The position numbers and the translations under genes were made by a program. Under the pieces are notes generated by a model. It ran no database searches. It had not been told where the DNA came from and saw only the letters and a program-made list of their open reading frames with translations. Source: Bacteroidota bacterium (lineage in GTDB: Bacteria > Bacteroidota > Bacteroidia > UBA7662 > CANHCV01). From it: a stretch of 64,000 nt of DNA. Positions 57,178-64,000 of the stretch are shown here, piece by piece. The stretch lies in contig CANHCV010000004.1 in NCBI GenBank assembly GCA_947459245.1, positions 1-64,000 of the forward strand. The letters are read 5' to 3'. Every line of letters starts with the position of its first letter. Positions within the stretch are counted from its first letter, which is position 1.

Positions 57178-58908
57178 ATGAAAAACTTTACTATGGAAAA
57201 CACAAACTCAAAATCGCACCCCAAAGGACTATGGGTACTGTTTCTAACGGAAATGTGGGAACGTTTCGGTTATTATTTGATGTTGGGAATTTTCTCCTTG
57301 TACATGCTAGATGGATGGAACAACGGAGGTATGGGATTTAGCCCCGGTAAAAAATCCGATATCTATGGAACCTATCTCGGATTGGTGTATTTAACTCCTT
57401 TTATTGGAGGATTATTGGCCGACCGAATTTTGGGTTACCGCAGATCGATTATTTCAGGTGGTTTAATGATGGCAGCCGGTTATTTTTTGTTGGCTGTTCA
57501 TAGCAATACTACGTTTTACATCGCCTTGTTGTTAATTATTCTAGGAAATGGGTTCTTTAAACCAAATATTTCAACATTGGTAGGAAACCTTTACAGCGGA
57601 GATGATTTAAAAGATAAAAAGGACGCTGGTTTCAACATTTTCTACATGGGAATTAACCTGGGTGCATTTATCTGCAATTTCGTTGCGGCATACATGCGCA
57701 TCAACTACGGTTGGGGATTCGCTTTCGCAGCCGCTGGTGTGGGAATGATTATTGGAGTTCTTGTTTTTATCTCCGGTTCAAAACACATCAAACATGTAGA
57801 TATCGTAAAACCAACCAAAGAAGGAGACATGTCTACCGGTCGCATTTTGATGATGACCGTTTTACCCATGTTTGTGTTTGGTGCCATTGGTTATGCCTTG
57901 CCCGGAAATTTCTTGGGCTCAGATACCAATGATGCATTTATCATTGGTTGTTTACCCGTAATAGGTTTCTTTATCTATTTGGCTTTCAAATCAGAAGTTA
58001 AAGAAAGTCGTGCCATTAAAGCTCTTTTGGCGGTATTTACTTGTGTTATTTTATTCTTCGCCATTTTTCACCAAAATGGAGATGCTCTAACCGTTTGGGC
58101 TGAAGATCATACCGATCGAAAAATGTCGGAAGGGGTTGCGCAAGTGGCCGACAAAATTGGAATGGCTCAAGTGGTTATCAACAACGATTTGGTATCGGCA
58201 GATCAGGCGACTTTTGATGCAGAAATTGGAAAAATGCGCGCTCAAGAAGAAGCAATGCCCGCTGTGTCTGTTGAAGAGATCAAAGCCAAAGGCGAGTTCA
58301 GTAACCAAGTTGGCCAACTGGAAAAATCTCGCAAATATTTTGAGACCTTGCCCAAGGACCAAATCCCAGCCCAAGGATCTAATTTGAAATTGTATTCTAC
58401 CGAATTGTACCAATCGATTAATCCATTTTGGGTAGTTGTTTTAACTCCTGTAGTTGTAGGTATTTTTGGATGGTTGGCTCGTAAAAAGAAAGAACCAAGT
58501 ACACCAACAAAAATTGCCATTGGTTTGATCATTACCGCTCTTTCGGCCTTGGTTATGGTTGGCGCCGTTTCTGCTAGCCACGACTTATCTACCAAGGCAA
58601 GCTCATTATGGCTCATTGCATCCTATGGAGTTATTACCATCGGTGAGCTTTGTTTATCTCCAATGGGTCTCTCTCTGGTTTCTAAACTTTCTCCACCGCG
58701 CATTACGGCCCTCATGATGGGCGGTTATTTCTTAGCTATTTCAGTTGGAAATAAGCTTTCTGGAATGCTTTCCAGTTTGTGGGAAGGCATGGAAGATAAA
58801 AAAGATTTCTTCTACTTAAACTTCGGTTTGGTTTTGGGCGCAGCACTTTTACTGTTCTTAATGTTGAAGTGGTTGAATAATGTAATGAAAGAAAACAACG
58901 TTCAGTAA
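57178..58908 (+). CDS. POT/PTR-family peptide MFS transporter
   Basis: 'LFLTEMWERFGYYLMLGIFSLYM', 'NGFFKPNISTLVGNLY'; start chosen at ATG 57178 or 57193. Confidence 0.9.
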   Translation: MKNFTMENTNSKSHPKGLWVLFLTEMWERFGYYLMLGIFSLYMLDGWNNGGMGFSPGKKSDIYGTYLGLVYLTPFIGGLLADRILGYRRSIISGGLMMAAGYFLLAVHSNTTFYIALLLIILGNGFFKPNISTLVGNLYSGDDLKDKKDAGFNIFYMGINLGAFICNFVAAYMRINYGWGFAFAAAGVGMIIGVLVFISGSKHIKHVDIVKPTKEGDMSTGRILMMTVLPMFVFGAIGYALPGNFLGSDTNDAFIIGCLPVIGFFIYLAFKSEVKESRAIKALLAVFTCVILFFAIFHQNGDALTVWAEDHTDRKMSEGVAQVADKIGMAQVVINNDLVSADQATFDAEIGKMRAQEEAMPAVSVEEIKAKGEFSNQVGQLEKSRKYFETLPKDQIPAQGSNLKLYSTELYQSINPFWVVVLTPVVVGIFGWLARKKKEPSTPTKIAIGLIITALSALVMVGAVSASHDLSTKASSLWLIASYGVITIGELCLSPMGLSLVSKLSPPRITALMMGGYFLAISVGNKLSGMLSSLWEGMEDKKDFFYLNFGLVLGAALLLFLMLKWLNNVMKENNVQ

Positions 58909-58925
58909 TCTCTAATCGCGAAATC

Positions 58926-60449
58926 GTGGAATCAAATCAGGCATTAGCCGATATTCATAATTTTAAAGGCAAGTACCCCAAGCAATTGTGGTACTTGTTT
59001 TTTAGTGAAATGTGGGAACGTTTCAGCTTCTATGGAATGCGTGGAATGTTAACCTTTTTCATGATCAACCAACTGTTCATGGATGAAAAAGTAGCCAACC
59101 TTCAATATGGTGCTACTCAAGCATTTGTGTACGCATTTACGTTTATCGGTGGGCTATTTGCTGATAAAATCTTGGGATTTCAACGTTCCCTGTTTTGGGG
59201 TGGAATTTTAATGGTCTTGGGTAGTGTCATTTTGGCAATCGATCCGGAAAAGTTCTTCTTCTTAGGAATCAGTTTTAATATTGTAGGTTCTGGTTTTTTC
59301 AAACCCAATATTTCAACCATGGTGGGTGCTTTGTACCGCGATGGAGATGAACGCCGAGATGCCGGTTTTTCATTATTCTATTCGGGCATCAATATTGGTG
59401 CACTTTTAGGAGGATATTTTTGTATCGCCATCGGAAAAGGTACGTTCATGGAAAACAGCATTCCTGTCGATTTGAGATGGAATATGGCTTTCGGTGTGGT
59501 ATCTGTTTTGATGACCATTAGTCTAATTACGTTTGTCTTTACAAAAAAATCATTGGGACCCATTGGTTTACCTCCTGTAAGAACCCATGCAGATGGAACA
59601 CCAAAGAAGAAAGGAATGGCCGAAATTTCTGTTTTCGTTGGGTCTTTGCTTGCCATTCCCCTCATCATGAAAATGGTGGCCAATACCGAATATACCGATT
59701 GGTTTATGTACTTCATTGGACCATTCAGTTTGCTGTATTTGTTGTGGGAAATGCGGTCTACAAGCAGTAGCGAAAATAAAAAGCTCATTGCAGCCTTGTG
59801 TTTTATCTTGTTTTCTGTTGTCTTTTGGGCGATTTTCGAACAAGCCGGTGGCTCTTTAAGTATTTTCGCAGCCAATCACGTTCATGATCAGCTTTTGGGG
59901 ATGTTTACTCTCGATCCCAACGGCGTAAACAATGCCGCCAATTCGCTATTCGTCATCATCTTTGCCCCGATTATTGGTTTGATTTGGCTGGCCATGGCAA
60001 AGAAGAAAATTGAACCAAACACCGTTGTGAAATTCGGAATTGCCTTTTTGTTTTTGGGACTCTCTTTTTACACGTTTTTTGCGACTCGATTTTTTGCAGA
60101 TATTCAAGGAATGACGTCCTTGGATATGTTTACATTGGCCTATTTTATTGTAACCCTAGGAGAGTTGTGTTTGTCACCCATTGGACTTTCCATCATGACC
60201 AAACTTTCTCCCAAGAAATTACAAGGATTAATGATGGGAATGTGGTTTTTAGCCAGTGCCTATGGGCAATATGTTGCCGGTTTATTCGGTGCTAGTATTG
60301 TTTCTGATGTTCAAAATGCTTCAAACTTGGACAAGCTGAATACTTATACCGAAGGATACAAACAATTTGGTTTGTACGCTATCATTGCTGGTGTGGTATT
60401 GATCGCCATTTCACCGATCATAAGGAAGCTGATGCAAGAAGTTAAATAA
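58926..60449 (+). CDS. POT/PTR-family peptide MFS transporter (tandem paralogue)
   Basis: 'LFFSEMWERFSFYGMRGMLTFFM', 'GSGFFKPNISTMVGALY'. Confidence 0.92.
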   Translation: MESNQALADIHNFKGKYPKQLWYLFFSEMWERFSFYGMRGMLTFFMINQLFMDEKVANLQYGATQAFVYAFTFIGGLFADKILGFQRSLFWGGILMVLGSVILAIDPEKFFFLGISFNIVGSGFFKPNISTMVGALYRDGDERRDAGFSLFYSGINIGALLGGYFCIAIGKGTFMENSIPVDLRWNMAFGVVSVLMTISLITFVFTKKSLGPIGLPPVRTHADGTPKKKGMAEISVFVGSLLAIPLIMKMVANTEYTDWFMYFIGPFSLLYLLWEMRSTSSSENKKLIAALCFILFSVVFWAIFEQAGGSLSIFAANHVHDQLLGMFTLDPNGVNNAANSLFVIIFAPIIGLIWLAMAKKKIEPNTVVKFGIAFLFLGLSFYTFFATRFFADIQGMTSLDMFTLAYFIVTLGELCLSPIGLSIMTKLSPKKLQGLMMGMWFLASAYGQYVAGLFGASIVSDVQNASNLDKLNTYTEGYKQFGLYAIIAGVVLIAISPIIRKLMQEVK

Positions 60450-60450
60450 C

Positions 60451-60480
60451 AAAAAAGCCCCGGAATTCGGGGCTTTTTTT
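60451..60480. terminator. Bidirectional Rho-independent terminator
   Basis: AAAAAAGCCCCG-GAATT-CGGGGCTTTTTTT between convergent genes. Confidence 0.93.
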
Positions 60481-61018
60481 ATTTTACGAAACGAAATTTT
60501 TGGACTCGGGCCGATTGTTTTTCCAACAACCAAGCCACCGCATTCAAGGAGTTTTTAAACCGTGGTTCCTTCACCTTCGATTGATGCTTGATGCTCAACC
60601 GTCCTTTTTGATGTCCAACCGAAAGCGTAAGAATCAATGTTTCTGCATCTTTAAAAGAAATCCAAGGAATCCATTTCCATTTTGAACGATTCAAAACCAT
60701 GCGTTCCATCAACTCAAATCCAAAGTTTTCGGAGGCCTGTTTGAATGTGTGCGATTGATAAACGGTAAAACCTTCTTTTTTCACCATTTCAGAAAGGTAT
60801 TCAAGCAGAAAATCTCCTTGTCCAAAAACGTCGTTGAAATCAAAAATAAATTGAATTTCGTCGGTTCTACCGGAATGAACGATTTCGATTGGATTCCCCT
60901 CCAACAAACTCACGTACCTCAACTCCATTTTGGAAAGCAAGGCTCTGAATAATCCTGCTTGTTTCCAACTTTGGTAGGATTGTTTAAAAAAACGCGAGCG
61001 GTGAATTCGGTTATTCAT
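60479..61018 (-). CDS. Conserved hypothetical protein
   Basis: Long ORF with bounded 3' terminator; no motif recognised; start ATG 61018. Confidence 0.65.
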   Translation of the reverse strand: MNNRIHRSRFFKQSYQSWKQAGLFRALLSKMELRYVSLLEGNPIEIVHSGRTDEIQFIFDFNDVFGQGDFLLEYLSEMVKKEGFTVYQSHTFKQASENFGFELMERMVLNRSKWKWIPWISFKDAETLILTLSVGHQKGRLSIKHQSKVKEPRFKNSLNAVAWLLEKQSARVQKFRFVK

Positions 61019-61074
61019 GATCATCAAAATTACAAACAACAACTTGCCAAAATGGTTGTATTTTCGTAAAATTT

Positions 61075-62499
61075 ATGAAGAGAACGATTTCATTTTTAGG
61101 TGCTGCAAAACAAGTTACGGGTTCCTTATTTCTGGTTGAGAACGATGGAGTAAAAATATTGGTGGATTGTGGGATGGATATGGAGAAACGAAAGAAAGAA
61201 AACGTGGTTCCTGTTGAATTTCCGTTCGATCCGTCCGAAATTCATGCCGTTGTATTAACCCATGCCCACATCGACCACTCGGGGAACTTGCCTCTTTTGA
61301 AACGATGGGGCTTTGAAGGAAAAATTTATTCCACCGTACCAACGTATTACCTCACTCACTTGCTTTTGATGGATTGTGCAGGTATTAATCGAAAGAAAAT
61401 TGCTTCCTTATCGGGGAAAAGGGCAGGGAAGAGGGGGCCAGGTTTGAACAAACAAGCCTACGATTCACTCTACCTAGAACCGCAAGTGGTGCAAACCATG
61501 AAGCAATTCGCGACTTTAAATTTCAATGTTCGTCATAAAATTGCCCCCAACGTAGCCATCAAATTCATTCCTGCCGGACACTTATTGGGAGCCGCACACG
61601 TGGTGATGTACCTCAAAAGAGAAGACGGATCGGAAACACGAATTGGACTATCGGGAGACATCGGTCGAGATTATTACCCGCTCCTGGTTGATCCCGAACC
61701 CATGGAAGCTGTTGATTACCTCGTAACGGAATCTACCTACGGAGGCCGCATGCACGAACCCGGTAGAGATTATACTGGTTACCTCTCCAAAATCATCAAA
61801 GAAACCTGCGTGGAGAAGGGCGGCCGATTGATCATCCCCGCTTTTTCAGTTGGACGAACCCAGGCTTTGCTTTTCGAAATAAAAAAGATGGTCAACCTGG
61901 GGCTCATTCCCGAAATCAAGGTTTTTGTGGATAGCCCCCTTTCTTTGGAATCTACAAAGGCATACCAACAAATGCACAATTACCTCAATAAGGAAGCCAG
62001 AGAGGTACAAAAAGTGGATGGCGAAATTTTCATCTTCGATCAGCTTTTTTACATCGAAAACGAAAAGCAAAGCAAAATTTTGTCTCAATTCGACGAGCCA
62101 GCCATCATCATTTCGGCCTCGGGGATGTTGGACGGTGGGCGCATTCAAACCCACATTCGTAAAAACATTGAAAACCCGAATGCGACCATCTTAATGGTGG
62201 GCTTTGCCTCACCGGGAACGTTGGGAGCGAAGTTGCGCGAACAACCGAAAGAGCTTCATTTTGATAAGAAAACCTACCAAGTTCGCGCTCGAATTTTGTC
62301 AACCAGTCTGTTCTCCGGACACGGTGATCAAGCCGATTTGATTCGTTTTGTTCAACATCAAAATCCACAAGATTTAAAACAAGTATTCCTGGTTCACGGT
62401 GAAGAGCCCTCCATGGAACAATTATCTGCGTCCTTAAAAGAAATCGGATTTTCATCCATTGAAATTCCTTCAAAAAATGATGTGTATGAATTGCATTAA
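61075..62499 (+). CDS. MBL-fold beta-CASP ribonuclease/exonuclease (RNA-specificity type)
   Basis: 'VVLTHAHIDHSGNLPLL', 'IKFIPAGHLLGAAHVVM', 'DYLVTESTYGGR', 'FSGHGDQADL'. Confidence 0.92.
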   Translation: MKRTISFLGAAKQVTGSLFLVENDGVKILVDCGMDMEKRKKENVVPVEFPFDPSEIHAVVLTHAHIDHSGNLPLLKRWGFEGKIYSTVPTYYLTHLLLMDCAGINRKKIASLSGKRAGKRGPGLNKQAYDSLYLEPQVVQTMKQFATLNFNVRHKIAPNVAIKFIPAGHLLGAAHVVMYLKREDGSETRIGLSGDIGRDYYPLLVDPEPMEAVDYLVTESTYGGRMHEPGRDYTGYLSKIIKETCVEKGGRLIIPAFSVGRTQALLFEIKKMVNLGLIPEIKVFVDSPLSLESTKAYQQMHNYLNKEAREVQKVDGEIFIFDQLFYIENEKQSKILSQFDEPAIIISASGMLDGGRIQTHIRKNIENPNATILMVGFASPGTLGAKLREQPKELHFDKKTYQVRARILSTSLFSGHGDQADLIRFVQHQNPQDLKQVFLVHGEEPSMEQLSASLKEIGFSSIEIPSKNDVYELH

Positions 62500-63112
62500 A
62501 TTTTTCCTTCTAACCGCATTTTTCTTCCTGTTTTCTATTTCCTTGTTTTCACAAGATTTCGAGGACGGACGTGGAAGAACATCATCAACCAAAAAATCTT
62601 CTTCCTCAGATAGCCTTCGTAAAAAGTCGTTTGAGGTAAAGGAAGTGGATCATACCCTTTCTGGCGGTTTGGTTTTGTGGACCGATCCAACTCAATTTAA
62701 CAACAGTTTGCTCATCACAACCTTGGAGTATTGTCCGAGATTTATCCTTGCTACCGGAAAAATTCAGTCGTCGCTTTCCATTGCGGCTCCCATCAACATT
62801 GGAATTGGGACCAATAGTGCGGGCGATTTTACAGTGATGGGTCATGTACCTGTACTTTTAGAAGGAAGTTTGGGCCATTTCTCCCATCGAGACGCAGAAG
62901 CATTAGTCGGAATTTTTGCAGGCTTGGGCGTTTCTGGATCTTTTTCCAATTTGGAAGCGCCATTCAATAACAATTTTGGACCCTCGGTATCAGCCGGATT
63001 GAGAATGGGAAACATGAACTTCCGGTCGTATACCTTCCGACTTGGATTTACCCCTTCTTTGAAATCACTCGGAAATGGGGTTATTTATTTCTCTTCTGGA
63101 CTTAATTTCTAA
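62477..63112 (+). CDS. Secreted/outer-membrane hypothetical protein
   Basis: Signal peptide 'FFLLTAFFFLFSISLFSQ'; beta-rich, Phe-terminated C-terminus; start uncertain (62477 or 62486). Confidence 0.65.
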   Translation: MMCMNCIKFFLLTAFFFLFSISLFSQDFEDGRGRTSSTKKSSSSDSLRKKSFEVKEVDHTLSGGLVLWTDPTQFNNSLLITTLEYCPRFILATGKIQSSLSIAAPINIGIGTNSAGDFTVMGHVPVLLEGSLGHFSHRDAEALVGIFAGLGVSGSFSNLEAPFNNNFGPSVSAGLRMGNMNFRSYTFRLGFTPSLKSLGNGVIYFSSGLNF

Positions 63113-63564
63113 TGTCGTTATCCATTTTTTCCGATGATTATTTCATGCGTGAAGCGCTGAAAGAAGCTCAGTATGCGTATGAAAAAGATGAAGTTCCGGT
63201 TGGAGCTGTAATTGTGGCAAACCAAAGAATCATTGCTCGAGCGCACAATTTAACCGAGCTGTTGAACGATGTTACCGCCCATGCGGAAATGCAGGCTATT
63301 ACGGCCTCAGCGAACTATTTGGGCGGAAAATACCTCGATGAATGTACGTTATACGTTACGTTAGAGCCTTGTACCATGTGTGCAGGAGCATTGAATTGGG
63401 CACAGATCAAAAAAGTAGTGTACGGGGCAAGCGACGAAAAACGAGGCGCACTAAAACATAAAATACACCTTCTTCATCCCAAAACCGAAGTGGTGGGCGG
63501 CATTTTGCAAGAAGAATGTTCCCAAATTCTTAAAGCCTTTTTCCTCAAAAAACGACTGAATTGA
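63112..63564 (+). CDS. tadA: tRNA-specific adenosine deaminase / nucleoside deaminase
   Basis: 'HAEMQAITASANYLGGKYLDECTLYVTLEPCTMCAGALNWAQIKKVVYGASDEKRGAL'. Confidence 0.92.
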   Translation: MSLSIFSDDYFMREALKEAQYAYEKDEVPVGAVIVANQRIIARAHNLTELLNDVTAHAEMQAITASANYLGGKYLDECTLYVTLEPCTMCAGALNWAQIKKVVYGASDEKRGALKHKIHLLHPKTEVVGGILQEECSQILKAFFLKKRLN

Positions 63565-64000
63565 TGACTAATTTTTGGCAAAGAACCGTTTCTGGAGTGT
63601 TTATCGTAGGAATCATCGTGGCAGCAAGCTGGGGCGGTTATTATTCGGGACTCGCTTTGTTGTCCATCATTGGTGCAATAGGTTTGGATGAGTTGTTGAA
63701 AATGGGGGAACCCGAATCTCGAAAAAATAAATTGCGTTGGATCGGCGCCTTTCATTCCGGGATTTTCCTCCTTGGACTTTGGCTGAAATTTGAAACCAAT
63801 TGGCTTTCCTTGCTAACCATTCAATTGGTTTTGGCTGCGATCGGTTGCGTGTTAACCTTTCAAGAACACAGTTTTAAAGAATTATCCAAGTTGTTTTTTG
63901 GATGGATTTGGATTTGGTTACCGGTGTTTTTAGCCAAAGATATTTTAGAAGATTTCTTGCTTCGTTTCCCCATGATTTTATTGCTGGTTTTTATTGGGCT
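63564..64000 (+). CDS. Phosphatidate cytidylyltransferase-like membrane protein, 5' portion (runs off window)
   Basis: Open frame from ATG 63564: MTNFWQRTVSGVFIVGIIVAASWGGYYSGLALLSIIGAIGLDELLKM..., hydrophobic helices as in CdsA N-termini; missing from ORF track because no stop is in the window. Confidence 0.7.
   Translation, partial: MTNFWQRTVSGVFIVGIIVAASWGGYYSGLALLSIIGAIGLDELLKMGEPESRKNKLRWIGAFHSGIFLLGLWLKFETNWLSLLTIQLVLAAIGCVLTFQEHSFKELSKLFFGWIWIWLPVFLAKDILEDFLLRFPMILLLVFIG

Noticed and set aside
59378-59875. 165-aa minus-strand ORF inside the second POT transporter
   Set aside because: Shadow of a membrane-protein coding frame.
1-64000. CRISPR arrays, defence islands, toxin-antitoxin pairs, prophage genes
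   Set aside because: No regularly spaced repeats and no Cas, restriction-modification, toxin or phage structural motifs recognised in the ORF track.

Overview
64-kb chromosomal window that looks like Bacteroidota (flavobacteria-like): TAnnTTTG -7 promoter boxes, DUF6029/Omp28 genes, low-to-moderate GC, densely packed genes with 1-4 bp start/stop overlaps. Most of it is core or housekeeping: mpl, lptF/G-type permease, clpC, tatC, rpiB, udk, tkt, serS, yicC-gmk, mutS, moxR-type AAA, cutC, folB, two POT transporters, tadA, and a cdsA-like 5' end at the right edge. A glycosyltransferase cluster lies at ~7.4-16.4 kb. The left edge holds the C-terminal tail of a probable IS transposase (absent from the ORF track), followed by a tRNA-Lys with a strong terminator. 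A tRNA-Pro lies at 31.16 kb. I saw no CRISPR array, no rRNA and no complete mobile element. I found no clearly new multi-gene system. The best leads are single-gene architectures (PAS-DHp-REC protein with no visible ATPase domain; AsmA-like+GT51 fusion; GT2 fused to a degenerate sugar-transferase module; DUF2797 with zinc-ribbon and GIY-YIG-like features; Cys-rich GT9) and regulatory structures (terminator abutting udk, MarR operator candidate, near-identical 30-bp promoter segments, leaderless-looking promoters). Everything was read by eye from sequence and the ORF track; no database search was run.
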